In this document: positions 43,130 through 52,500 of the stretch, piece after piece
Layout of the letters: each line of letters starts with the position of its first letter
Numbering within the stretch: position 1 is the stretch's first letter
From: Caulobacter sp. Root343
GTDB taxonomy: Bacteria > Pseudomonadota > Alphaproteobacteria > Caulobacterales > Caulobacteraceae
Assembly: GCF_001425745.1 (NCBI RefSeq)
Contig: NZ_LMDF01000006.1
Location: forward strand, 290,494-354,493
Direction of reading: 5' to 3'
Length of the DNA stretch: 64,000 bases
Program-made: the position numbers and the translations under genes
The notes under the pieces: model-generated
Seen by the model: only the letters and a program-made list of their open reading frames with translations
Told to the model about the DNA's origin: nothing
Databases searched by the model: none

Positions 43130-44695
43130 ATGACGAACACCAACCCCAACGCCATCAAGAAGATCGTCATCGTCGGCGGCGGTTCGGCCGGCTGGATCTC
43201 GGCGGCGATGCTCAGCCACTATTTCCAGAAGGGCGGCCCCCAAAAGGAAACCTGCGAGGTCGAGCTGATCGAGTCCGAGGAGATCGGCACGATCGGCGTC
43301 GGCGAGTCGACCATCCCGCCGTTCCTGCAGCTGATCGCCAGCCTGGGCGTCGACGAGCGCGAGTTCATCCAGGCCACCCAGGCCAGCTTCAAGCTGGGCA
43401 TCCGGTTCGAGGACTGGAAGCGGAAGGGCGAGCACTACTACCATCCGTTCGGCGCCATCGGCGGCCCGATCGGCCCGCACGAGTTCTACCAGTGCTGGTT
43501 GCGCGCCAAGGCCAACGGCCATCCGTCGAACCTGCAGGACTTCGCGCCTGGCACGGTGATGGCCGACCAGTGGAAGTTCATGCTGCCGTTCAAGGCCCAG
43601 CGCAGCCTGATCGCCGGGGCCAGCTACGCCCTGCACATCGACGCGCGGCTGGTGGCCAAGTTCCTGCGCGACTACGCCGAGGCCCGAGGCGTCAAGCGGA
43701 CGGAGGGTATCGTCACCGACGTCGTCACCCGTCCCGACGGCGGGGTCGCCAAGGTGATCATGAAGAATGGCCACGAGGTCGAGGGCGACCTGTTCATCGA
43801 CTGCTCGGGCTTCCGCGCCCTGCTGATCGGCAAGACCCTGGACGTGCCATTCGTCGACTGGTCGGACCTGCTGCTCTGCGACCGCGCCGTGGTGGTGCAA
43901 ACACAGAACGTCGGCGCGCCGCACCCCTTCACCCTGTCGAAGGCCGAGGACGCCGGCTGGCGCTGGCGCATTCCGCTGCAGCACCGGTCCGGCAACGGCT
44001 ACGTGTTCAGCTCCAAGCACCTCAGCGACGACGAGGCCCGCGCCACCCTGGTGAAGACCCTGCAGGGCGAGGCGCTGATGAACCCGATGTTCATCCCGTT
44101 CAAGACCGGCATGCGCCAGCGCCCGTGGGAGAAGAACGTGGTCGCGGTGGGCCTGGCCGGCGGCTTCATCGAGCCGCTGGAGTCGACGGCTCTGCACCTG
44201 ATCTATCGCGGCATGGACTTCCTGCTGCGGTTCTTCCCCGACCGTGATTGCGACCCGGCCTTGGCGGCCGAGTACAACCGCCGCATGACGGCGGACTACG
44301 AGGAGATCCGCGACTTCATCGTGCTGCACTACTGCACCAGCCAGCGCGAGGACACGCCGTTCTGGAGGGCCTGCCGCGACGCGCCGATCCCCGACAGTCT
44401 GAAGGAACGCATCGCGCTCTTCCGGGCCCACGGCGTATTGCGCGAAGGCGTCGACGAGATGTTCCGCAACCCGTCCTGGCAGTCGATCATGGAGGGCATG
44501 GGCGTACGGCCGCGCCGCTACCAGCAGCTGGTCGACACCGTGCCGTACGAGGTGATCCAGAACACCCTGGACCAGTCGGCCCCGATGCTGGCCGCCCAGG
44601 TCGCCGGCCTGCCCAGCCACGGCGAGTTCCTGGCCCAGAACTGCCCGGCCCCGCCGCCGGAGCCAATAGCCGCGCCGATGAAGACGGTGGCTTAG
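43130..44695 (+). CDS. Flavin-dependent tryptophan-type halogenase, second copy
   Basis: A 521-residue homologue of the preceding protein. It has VGGGSAGWISA at residues 15-25, catalytic lysine K88 in ASFKLGIRF, WRWRIPLQHRSGNG near 283 and E351 in EPLESTALHL, so both catalytic residues are kept. It differs by an insert near residue 95-120 (WKRKGEHYYHPFGAIGGPIGPHEF) and a proline-rich C terminus (APPPEPIAAP). The ten-base gap to the first copy, AGGAGG before the ATG, implies a bicistronic mRNA. Two non-identical active-site-complete paralogues suggest different substrates or a heteromeric enzyme. Confidence 0.92.
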   Translation: MTNTNPNAIKKIVIVGGGSAGWISAAMLSHYFQKGGPQKETCEVELIESEEIGTIGVGESTIPPFLQLIASLGVDEREFIQATQASFKLGIRFEDWKRKGEHYYHPFGAIGGPIGPHEFYQCWLRAKANGHPSNLQDFAPGTVMADQWKFMLPFKAQRSLIAGASYALHIDARLVAKFLRDYAEARGVKRTEGIVTDVVTRPDGGVAKVIMKNGHEVEGDLFIDCSGFRALLIGKTLDVPFVDWSDLLLCDRAVVVQTQNVGAPHPFTLSKAEDAGWRWRIPLQHRSGNGYVFSSKHLSDDEARATLVKTLQGEALMNPMFIPFKTGMRQRPWEKNVVAVGLAGGFIEPLESTALHLIYRGMDFLLRFFPDRDCDPALAAEYNRRMTADYEEIRDFIVLHYCTSQREDTPFWRACRDAPIPDSLKERIALFRAHGVLREGVDEMFRNPSWQSIMEGMGVRPRRYQQLVDTVPYEVIQNTLDQSAPMLAAQVAGLPSHGEFLAQNCPAPPPEPIAAPMKTVA

Positions 44696-44720
44696 GAGGA
44701 TAAGCTCAGAACCAAAACCC

Positions 44721-44849
44721 CGACCTCCCCGGCGAAAGCCGGGGCCCAGATCGAACCCCGAACGTCCGACGCGTTGGCTCGGGTCGTGGGCGGATCATCC
44801 CAAATGGTCCTGGATGAATCTGGGCCCCGGCTTTCGCCGGGGAGGTCGG
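44721..44849. repeat. Palindromic repeat (CGACCTCCCCGGCGAAAGCCGGGG type), copy 2
   Basis: Left end GACCTCCCCGGCGAAAG, right end its complement CTTTCGCCGGGGAGGTC. It matches the copy at 23855-23981 in ends and length but differs in the middle. It lies between the second halogenase and the convergent cyclophilin gene. Confidence 0.85.
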
Positions 44850-44875
44850 GAATTTGGGGCGAGAGGCTCCGAACC

Positions 44876-45484
44876 CTAAACCCGCTTCATGCTCAGGATC
44901 TTCACCGGCGGGTTCAGGATCTGGCCCTTCATCGAGGGGACGTTGGTCGCGCCGTCGGTGCGACCGGCCAGGATCTTCTTCACCACGTCCATGCCCTGGA
45001 CCACCTGGCCGAACACGGCATAGCCGGCGGCCGCGTCGGACTTGCCGGGCTTGGCGTCGAGATAGGGTTGGGCGCTGGCGCAGATGAAGAAGTCGGCCGT
45101 GGCCGAGCCCGGCGCGTCGCGGCCCATCGAGATGGCCCCGGCCTTGTGGCGTAGGCCGGTCTTCAACGTGCTCTCGTGGGCGATCGGCGGGGCGCGGCGG
45201 GAGTAGGGCTTGGGCTGGCCCTGGATCGAACCCGCGCCCGGCGCGCCCTTGGCGCGGTTGGCGCGGAAGAACTGCCCGCCGTCGAAGCGGCGCCTGTCGA
45301 CGTAGGAAAGGAAGTTGGCCGCCGTGATCGGGGCTTTCTTGTCCTCCAGCTCGACGACGATGGTCCCCTTGTCGGTCTCGATCGCCACACGCGGCTTGGC
45401 GGGCGCGGCGAGGGCCGGCGCGGTCAGAAGGGAGGCGGCGAGGGCTCCCAGCACGAGGCGGCGGGCGATCTTGGCGCGGTCCAT
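44876..45484 (-). CDS. Exported cyclophilin-type peptidylprolyl isomerase
   Basis: A 202-residue protein from ATG 45484 (AGGAG upstream). The signal peptide (LVLGALAASLLTAPALA) ends near residue 27. The rest is a cyclophilin domain of the bacterial type: TDKGTIVVELEDKKAPITAANFLSYVDRRRFDGGQFFRA near the N terminus, the phrase KAGAISMGRDAPGSATADFFICASAQPYLDA and YAVFGQVVQGMDVVKKI. It would speed proline isomerisation in periplasmic proteins. A longer start 30 codons upstream was rejected because the signal would be internal. Confidence 0.92.
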   Translation of the reverse strand: MDRAKIARRLVLGALAASLLTAPALAAPAKPRVAIETDKGTIVVELEDKKAPITAANFLSYVDRRRFDGGQFFRANRAKGAPGAGSIQGQPKPYSRRAPPIAHESTLKTGLRHKAGAISMGRDAPGSATADFFICASAQPYLDAKPGKSDAAAGYAVFGQVVQGMDVVKKILAGRTDGATNVPSMKGQILNPPVKILSMKRV

Positions 45485-45605
45485 GGCGGCTCCTGTGTTC
45501 ACCCGGTTATGGCGCAACATTTCGACCGCGTCAGCCCGGCCGACGGGTTGGCGAACGGCGTTATTCCGTGCCACTTCTCCGCGATCGCAAGCCTAAGGAA
45601 GCCGC

Positions 45606-45995
45606 ATGCTCTACGCCATCCTGGCCTATCACGAGGAAGGGATCGTTCAGTCCTGGACGCCCGAGGAAGACGCCGCCCTGATGAGCGACCTGCATGAGGT
45701 TCATGGCCGCCTCACCGCCGCGGGCCAACTTGGGCCGGCGGCGCGGCTGGGCGGCACCGGTGGCGGCGTCACCTTGCGAGGGCCCGGCGCCGGCGTCGTC
45801 ACCGATGGTCCGTTCGCCGAGACCAAGGAGCAGCTCCTGGGGCTCTACGTCGTGGACGCCGCGTCACAGGACGAGGCGGTCGGCATGGCCCGAGACCTGC
45901 GCAAGGCCAACCCGACCGCCGTCTACGAGATCCGGCCGATCCTGCTGTACCTGCCCGGCGCGCCGTTCCCGGTGACCGAGGCGCCGGCCCCCTGA
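45606..45995 (+). CDS. YCII-related (DGPF) domain protein
   Basis: A 129-residue protein with the YCII/DGPF pattern: MLYAILAYHEE at the N terminus, GVVTDGPFAETKEQLLGLYVVDAASQDEA in the middle and the closing VYEIRPI. In Caulobacter and other Proteobacteria such proteins are often encoded near ECF sigma factors, but the sigma gene here is 1.9 kb away behind a transporter. Exact activity is unknown; some family members are small-molecule-binding, with a histidine-aspartate pair. Confidence 0.9.
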   Translation: MLYAILAYHEEGIVQSWTPEEDAALMSDLHEVHGRLTAAGQLGPAARLGGTGGGVTLRGPGAGVVTDGPFAETKEQLLGLYVVDAASQDEAVGMARDLRKANPTAVYEIRPILLYLPGAPFPVTEAPAP

Positions 45996-46005
45996 CCTCG
46001 AAACG

Positions 46006-46018
46006 TTTGTCCGACAAA
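46006..46018. promoter_or_regulatory. Palindrome ahead of the MFS transporter
   Basis: TTTGTC C GACAAA: a perfect 13-base palindrome, 118 bases upstream of the transporter start and 10 bases after the YCII stop. A good operator candidate for the transporter. Confidence 0.45.
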
Positions 46019-46135
46019 AGTGACCGCTAACAGATTTCCTCGGTCGCAAAGGTCACGGTCGCCGCGTTAGGGTCGCCGCCGAATTGGGGTGACCGCGGGC
46101 GACGCGCGGCGCATTTGAGGGAAGGAACTAAGCGT

Positions 46136-47803
46136 ATGGGGGCTGACAGCCAAGCCGCGCCCGGCCAAGTGAAGGCGGGGAAGGGGCGCGACGCGCTGGT
46201 GATCGGGGCATCTTCGCTCGGCACCGTGTTCGAGTGGTACGACTTCTATCTCTACGGCTCGCTGGCGGTGATCATCACCGGCCACTTCTTTTCGGGCGTC
46301 AACGAGACGACCGGCTTCATCCTGGCCCTGCTGGCCTTCGCCGCGGGTTTCGCGATCCGGCCGCTGGGCGCGGTGATCTTCGGACGTCTGGGCGACATCT
46401 GGGGCCGCAAGAACACCTTCCTGATCACCATGCTGCTGATGGGCCTGTCGACCTTCGTCGTCGGCCTGCTGCCCTCCTACGAGCAGATCGGCGTGGCCGC
46501 GCCGATCGCCCTGATCGTCATGCGCCTGGTCCAGGGTCTGGCCCTGGGCGGCGAGTACGGCGGCGCGGCGACCTATGTCGCCGAGCACGCGCCGGAGGGA
46601 AAGCGCGGCTTCTACACCAGCTGGATTCAGACCACGGCGACCGTGGGCCTGTTCCTGTCGCTGCTGGTGATCCTGGTCACCCGCACCCAGCTGGGCGAGG
46701 ACGCCTTCAAGGCCTGGGGCTGGCGCATCCCGTTCCTGGTCTCGCTGCTGCTGCTGGGCGTGTCGCTGTGGATCCGCTTGAAGCTGCACGAGAGCCCGAC
46801 CTTCCAGCGCATGATCGCCGAGGGCAAGGGCACCAAGAAGCCGCTGGCCGAGGCCTTCGGCAATTGGAAGAACCTCAAGGTCGTGTTCCTGGCGCTGTTC
46901 GGCCTGACGATGGGCCAGGCGGTGGTCTGGTACACCGGTCAGTTCTACGCCCAGTTCTTCCTGGAGAAGACGCTGAAGCTGGACGGCGCTCACGCCAACA
47001 TGCTGATCGCCACCAGCCTGCTGATCGGCACGCCGTTCTTCGTGTTCTTCGGCTGGCTGTCGGACAAGATCGGCCGCAAGTGGATCATCATCATCGGCTG
47101 CGTGCTGGCGGCGGCGACCTATTTCCCGATCTTCAAGGCCATCACCGTGGCCGCCAATCCCGTGCTGGCGCGGGCCGAGGCCTCGGCCCCGGTGGTGGTG
47201 TCGGCCGATCCGGCCTCGTGCGCCTTCCAGTTCGATCCGGTCGGCAAGGCCAAGTTCAACACGCCCTGCGACGTGGCCAAGGCCTATCTGGCCAAGGCCG
47301 GGGTCAGCTACAGCGCCCACGCCGCCCCGGCCGGCGCTGCGACCACGGTGAAAGTCGGCGGCGTCACCCTGGAAGGCTTCGACGCCAAGGGCGCGACCGG
47401 CAAGGCCTTCGCGGCCGCCCGCAAGGCCTGGGAAGCCGATCTCGGCGACCAGCTGAAGGCCGCCGGCTATCCGGCCAAGGCCGACCCGGCCCTGGTCGAC
47501 AAGCCCAAGGTCATCGGCCTGCTGGCCCTGCTGGTCATCTATGTGACCATGGTCTACGGCCCGATCGCGGCCATGCTGGTCGAGATGTTCCCGACCCGGA
47601 TCCGCTACACGGCCATGTCGCTGCCCTACCACATCGGCAACGGCTGGTTCGGCGGCTTCCTGCCGACCACGGCCTTCGCCATCGTGGCGGCCACCGGCGA
47701 TATCTATTCGGGCCTCTGGTACCCGGTGATCATCGCGGCGGTGACCGCCGTTATCGGTGGCCTGTTCCTGAAGGATACGCGGCACAATCCGATCGAGGAT
47801 TAG
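46136..47803 (+). CDS. MFS transporter, metabolite:H+ symporter (MHS) type
   Basis: A 555-residue membrane protein starting at ATG 46136 (GAAGGA upstream). The first block, SLGTVFEWYDFYLYGSLAVII, and GRLGDIWGRKNTFLIT are signatures of the MHS branch (KgtP/ProP/ShiA type). Twelve helices can be traced. Between helices 10 and 11 lies an extra segment of roughly 115 residues (about 345-460), soluble, with two cysteines (DPASCAFQF and NTPCDVA). It is followed by VIGLLALLVIYVTMVYGPIAAMLVEMFP. The substrate, perhaps a dicarboxylate or osmolyte, is not decided. Confidence 0.9.
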   Translation: MGADSQAAPGQVKAGKGRDALVIGASSLGTVFEWYDFYLYGSLAVIITGHFFSGVNETTGFILALLAFAAGFAIRPLGAVIFGRLGDIWGRKNTFLITMLLMGLSTFVVGLLPSYEQIGVAAPIALIVMRLVQGLALGGEYGGAATYVAEHAPEGKRGFYTSWIQTTATVGLFLSLLVILVTRTQLGEDAFKAWGWRIPFLVSLLLLGVSLWIRLKLHESPTFQRMIAEGKGTKKPLAEAFGNWKNLKVVFLALFGLTMGQAVVWYTGQFYAQFFLEKTLKLDGAHANMLIATSLLIGTPFFVFFGWLSDKIGRKWIIIIGCVLAAATYFPIFKAITVAANPVLARAEASAPVVVSADPASCAFQFDPVGKAKFNTPCDVAKAYLAKAGVSYSAHAAPAGAATTVKVGGVTLEGFDAKGATGKAFAAARKAWEADLGDQLKAAGYPAKADPALVDKPKVIGLLALLVIYVTMVYGPIAAMLVEMFPTRIRYTAMSLPYHIGNGWFGGFLPTTAFAIVAATGDIYSGLWYPVIIAAVTAVIGGLFLKDTRHNPIED

Positions 47804-47817
47804 GCGCCGGCGTTCAG

Positions 47818-47850
47818 CAACCCGGCGGCGAGGCCGCCGCCGGGTTGCCA
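47818..47850 (+). terminator. Hairpin after the MFS transporter
   Basis: CAACCCGGCGGCG (47818-47830) pairs perfectly with CGCCGCCGGGTTG (47835-47847) around AGGC, followed by CCATCTTCCC. A stable 13-base stem but with only a weak T-run. Confidence 0.7.
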
Positions 47851-47893
47851 TCTTCCCGCCAATGAGCTTGGCTGCGCTCCGAGGGGAGCGTTG

Positions 47894-48484
47894 ATGGCTC
47901 AGGACGACGAAGACAGGCGCGCCTGGTTCCGGCGGGAAATCCTGCCGTTGGAGCCGGACCTGACGGCCTATGCCCGGCAGTTCTGTCGCGACGGGCAGAC
48001 CGATCCCGAGGACCTGGTCCACGAGACGTTCGCGCGCGCCATTGCCTGCAAGACCTGGCGCGAAGTGGGCAATCCGGCCGCCTTCGCCACCCGCATCCTG
48101 CGCAACTGCGCCCTGGACGCCCTGCGCCGCCGCAAGGTTCTGACCATCACCGCGGTCGCCGACTTCGAGCGCATCGAGCCGATGGACGAGGCGCCCGGCG
48201 CCCAGACGGTGCTCGAATCACGTGAGGAGCTGCGGGCCCTGGCCGACGCGATTGCCGAGCTGCCCGCCCAGTGCCGCCGCGCCTTCACGTTGAGAAAAGT
48301 TTACAGCCTCTCGCCGGAGGAGATAGCGGTTCGGATGGGACTATCCGTCTCTACTGTTGAGAAACATCTGGTGAAGGGTCTTCGCTACTGTTCCGACAAG
48401 CTCGGACGGCGTATCGGACGCAAGAACAAGGTCGACGAAGGACGCTCATGGAGCGCGAAACGGGATCACGACGCGAAACGGTGA
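47894..48484 (+). CDS. ECF sigma factor, FecI-like
   Basis: A 196-residue sigma factor with region 2 at about residues 20-95 (YARQFCRDGQTDPEDLVHETFARAIACKTWREVGNPAAFATRILRNCALDALRRRK) and region 4 at about 125-180 (LPAQCRRAFTLRKVYSLSPEEIAVRMGLSVSTVEKHLVKGLRYC). It starts at ATG 47894, with GGGGAG five bases upstream; a TTG three bases earlier is possible. The end overlaps the FecR gene by 37 bases. This is the first gene of a sigma/anti-sigma/receptor set. The signal would come from the receptor at 49563. Confidence 0.93.
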   Translation: MAQDDEDRRAWFRREILPLEPDLTAYARQFCRDGQTDPEDLVHETFARAIACKTWREVGNPAAFATRILRNCALDALRRRKVLTITAVADFERIEPMDEAPGAQTVLESREELRALADAIAELPAQCRRAFTLRKVYSLSPEEIAVRMGLSVSTVEKHLVKGLRYCSDKLGRRIGRKNKVDEGRSWSAKRDHDAKR

Positions 48485-49443
48485 GACAGGCGGCCGCCCT
48501 CTGGGTGGTCCGGCTTGACGATCCTTCGTGCTCGGACGCCGATCGCGCCGCCTTCCAGGCTTGGCGCGACGAAAGCCATGAGCACGAGGCCGCCTTCGAG
48601 CGCGAGGCCGTCGCCTGGGCGCGGCTCGACCGCCTGCGTGTGCTGCGTCCGCCCGGCGAGCGGCCCGACCGTGACCTGCTGGAGCCGGCGCGGCGTTCAT
48701 CCCTGCCTGGCCTGAGCCGGTCGCCATGGGCGCGGGGCATGGCCGCCGCGGCGGTGGCCGCCCTGGTCGTGACCGGTGTGATGTCGTTCGGGACCTCGAC
48801 CGCCTATGCCACCGCGATCGGCGAGCGCCGGGTGGTGGTGCTCAGCGACAACAGCCGCATCGAGCTGAACACCGACAGCAAGGTCGTGGTCCGCTATCGC
48901 AATGGCGTGCGCGAGGTGCGGCTGGTGCGCGGCGAGGCGGTGTTCGAGGCCGCCAAGGACGCGCGGCCGTTCGTGATCAAGGCCGCCGACGCGGTGATGC
49001 AGGCCGACGGCTCCGCCGAACTGGCCGTGCGCCTGCGCTCGGACGGGGCGGTGGTCACGGTCCGCAAGGGCGCTGTCGACCTCGATCCCGAACCGACCGA
49101 GCGCAAGGACGAGCTGCGCCTGAACGCCGGCGTCGCGGCGATCTACGGCTCGGCCGGCAGCCGTTCGCGTAGCGTTTCCGAGAGCGAGATCGACCGGGCG
49201 CTGGCCTGGCGTCAGGGCGCGATCGCTTTGAATGGCCAGTCGCTGGAGCAGGCGGTCGCCGAGTTCAATCGCTACAACCGCCAGCAGGTCAGCATCGCCG
49301 ACCCGTCGATCTCGGGCCTGCGCCTGGCCGGCTACTTCCAGACCACCGAGCCCAAGGGCTTCGTCGCTGCCGTGACCAGCGCCTTCCCGGTGCGGGCCAC
49401 CGAAGGCGCCGACGGCACGATCCGCCTGTCGCGGCGGGGGTAG
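48448..49443 (+). CDS. FecR-type anti-sigma regulator
   Basis: A 331-residue membrane protein. The cytoplasmic N-terminal part holds the DUF4880 domain (residues 8-60, RQAAALWVVRLDDPSCSDADRAAFQAWRDE). One membrane helix (about 96-113, GMAAAAVAALVVTGVMSF) is followed by the periplasmic FecR domain (TAIGERRVVVLSDNSRIELNTDSKVVVRYRNGVREVRLVRGEAVFEAAKD) and a C-terminal STN-like segment (SLEQAVAEFNRYNRQQVSI). It transmits the receptor signal to the sigma factor. The 37-base overlap with the sigma gene indicates tight translational coupling. Confidence 0.93.
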   Translation: MERETGSRRETVRQAAALWVVRLDDPSCSDADRAAFQAWRDESHEHEAAFEREAVAWARLDRLRVLRPPGERPDRDLLEPARRSSLPGLSRSPWARGMAAAAVAALVVTGVMSFGTSTAYATAIGERRVVVLSDNSRIELNTDSKVVVRYRNGVREVRLVRGEAVFEAAKDARPFVIKAADAVMQADGSAELAVRLRSDGAVVTVRKGAVDLDPEPTERKDELRLNAGVAAIYGSAGSRSRSVSESEIDRALAWRQGAIALNGQSLEQAVAEFNRYNRQQVSIADPSISGLRLAGYFQTTEPKGFVAAVTSAFPVRATEGADGTIRLSRRG

Positions 49444-49562
49444 CGTCGAGCGTCGCTCGAAAAAGTTCCATCCGCCATGGCGGAAAACGGACAGCGCGGC
49501 GTCGGTCTGGTGAAGGCGCCTTCCCATGGGGATGGAGGGCGCCGAGAGGGGCAACGAAGAGC

Positions 49563-52500
49563 ATGTCGATCGACACCCGGCGCCGCACGGTTCGCGGCTT
49601 CCTGATGGCGTCCGCCGCGGTCCTGGTTCTGGCCGGTCCGGCTCTGGCGCAGGGGGCTCGACACACCTTCAACATTCCAGCCGGCGACGCGGTGAGCGCG
49701 CTGCAGACCTTCGCCAAGCAGTCGGGCAAGCAGGTGCTGTTCCCGTTCGAGGCCGCCTCGGGCAAGCGCACGCCGGCGGTGACGGGCGACGTCGCCGACG
49801 CCGACGCCCTGGCGCGCCTGGCCAAGGCCGCTGGCCTGGTGGTCGCGGCCGACGACGGCAAGACCATCACGCTGCGTTCGGCCCCGGCCGAAGTCTCCGC
49901 GTCTCCGCTCCCCCAGTCCTCGAGCGTGGGGGCCCGCGCGACTGAAGAAGAGGCCCAGGTCGTCGAAACCGTCGTGGTCGTCGGTTCGCAGATCGAGGGC
50001 GCGCGGACCACCGAAGCCCTGCCGGTGACGGTGGTCGGCGAGAACGACATCATCGCCACGGGCGCGGTGTCGGGCGACGAGCTGTTCCGCTCGATCCCGC
50101 AGGCCGGCGACGTCCAGTTCCAGGAGGCCCGCACCACCGGCAACCTGAACGACGCGCGGGGCGACGTCGCGTCGCTGAACCTGCGCAGCCTGGGCACCGG
50201 CAACACCCTGGCCCTGCTGAACGGCCGCCGCGCCGTGCTGGCTCCAGGCAGCCAGACCGAGAACCTGGTGCCGGTCCAGACCGTCAACACCAATTCCTTC
50301 CCGGTCGCCGGCATCAAGCGGGTCGAAGTCCTGCGCGACGGCGCCGCCGCCATCTATGGCACCGACGCCGTGGCCGGGGTGGTCAACACCGTGCTCGACA
50401 CCCGCTTCCGCGGCCTGAGGATCGAGGCCCAGTACGGCGGCTCGGAAGGGACCAGCTATCGCGAGGGCTCGGTGAATCTGAAGGCCGGCACGCGACTGGA
50501 GGACGGCACGCGCCTGACGTTCTTCGGCAGCTACACCAGCCGCAGCCGCCTGATGGCGACCGAGCGCGACTATGCCGCCAGCGAGGATCACCGCGCCCAG
50601 GTGGCCAACACCCCCTGGGTCGATAACACCACCTTCGACAGCCGCGCGACCGCCAGCCCTTGGGGCTCGTTCACGGTGATCCCGTCGACGACGACGGTGC
50701 GCCAGGGGACAACCGCCCTGACCACCTCGGGCGTCTTCCACGTCGAGCCGGTCGGCAACACCGCCGCCGGCTGCTCCAGCACCGTGCTGACGGGCAATCT
50801 CTGTCTGAAGTCGGGCACGATCACCGGCGCGGCCGACCGCGCGCTGCGTTACGACGAGAACCCGGACCGTACCCTGAAAGGCGGGGTCGAGCGCACCAAC
50901 CTGTTCTCGACCGTCGAGCACGAGATCGGCAAGCTGACCGCCTATGGCGAGGCGGGCTACTACCACGCCCTGTTCACCGGCAGCCGCGAGCAGTCGGCTC
51001 CGCTCAGCACCGCGCCGATCAGCATCGCGGCCAACGCCTACTGGAACCCCTTCGGCCCGACCACCAGCCCCAACCGCCTGGCGGGCCTGACCGGCGTGCC
51101 GACCACGGGCCTGGCGATGAACATCACCACCTACCGACCGGTCGACACCGGCCCGCGCACCTACACCGTCACCGACGACAGCTACCGCCTGCTGGGCGGG
51201 CTGAAGGGCGCGTGGAACGGCTGGAAGTGGGACTCGGCCATGTTGTACTCGGCCGCCCGCACCAAGGACATGACGCACGACGCGATCAGCAACACCCTGT
51301 TTCAGCAGGCGGTGAACCGCACCGACGTCACGGCCTATAACCCGTTCAACGGCGGCTCGCTGGGCGACTATTCGGTCGGCGACGCCACGCCCAACGACCG
51401 CGCCACGATCAATGCGTTCCTGATTAACGTCTACCGGATCAGCAAGACCTCGCTGGCCCTGGCCGACTTCAAGGTCTCCAAGAAGGACCTCTTCACCCTG
51501 CCGGGCGGCGACGTCGGCTTCGCGGCGGGCGTCGAGTGGCGCCGCGAGACCTACAAGGACGATCGCGACGACCGCCTGGACGGCAAGATCAAGTACACCA
51601 ACAGCGTCACCGGCGTGACCTACGGCACCGACGTGATGGGCGCCTCGGGCGCGCCGGACATCTCGGGCCGCCGCTCGGTGACCTCGGCCTTCTTCGAACT
51701 GGCCGTGCCGATCATCTCGCCCGAGATGAACATCCCGTTCGTCGAGGAGATCAGCCTGCAGATCGCCGCCCGCGACGAGGACTATTCCGACTTCGGCAAC
51801 GTGCTGAAGCCCAAGGGCGCGATCTACTGGAAGGTCGGTCAGGGCCTGGCCATCCGCGGCTCGGTCTCGCAAAGCTTCCGCGCGCCGAACCTGCCGCAGT
51901 TCTACAGCGACGGCTCGACGGTCTCGAACACCCGCACCGACTACGCCGCCTGCCGGATCAACACCCCGACCGTGACCACCTGCCCCAGCGGCAGCACGAT
52001 CGAGGTGCGTAGCGGCAACAAGAACCTGCGGCCGGAAGAGGCCGACAACGCCACCGTCGGCTTCGTCTATCAGCCGACCTTCATCCCGCGCCAGTTCGGC
52101 GCCCTGACCCTGACGACGGACTTCTGGTCGATCCGCGAGAAGAACATCATCGGCATCCTGGGCGGCGGCAACCAGATCGCCTACGACTGGCTGCTGCGCC
52201 AGGGCGGCTCGTCCAACCCGAACGTCGTCCGCGACGCGCCGGTCGGCACGGCCATCGTCGGCAACATCGCCTACATCCAGGACACCTATCAGAACCTGCA
52301 GCCGCGCATGGTGCAGGGCGTCGACTTCTCACTCGACTACGACCTGGACGACACCGCCTGGGGCGACTTCGGCCTCAACGTCAACGTCGCCAAGCTGCTG
52401 AAGTACGACCAGTCGCCCAGCCCGATCGAGAGCCTGTTGCAGCAGGCCGTGGCCGCCGGCTCGCTGCCCGGCGTGACGATCGCCAGCGCCGGCAACCAGA

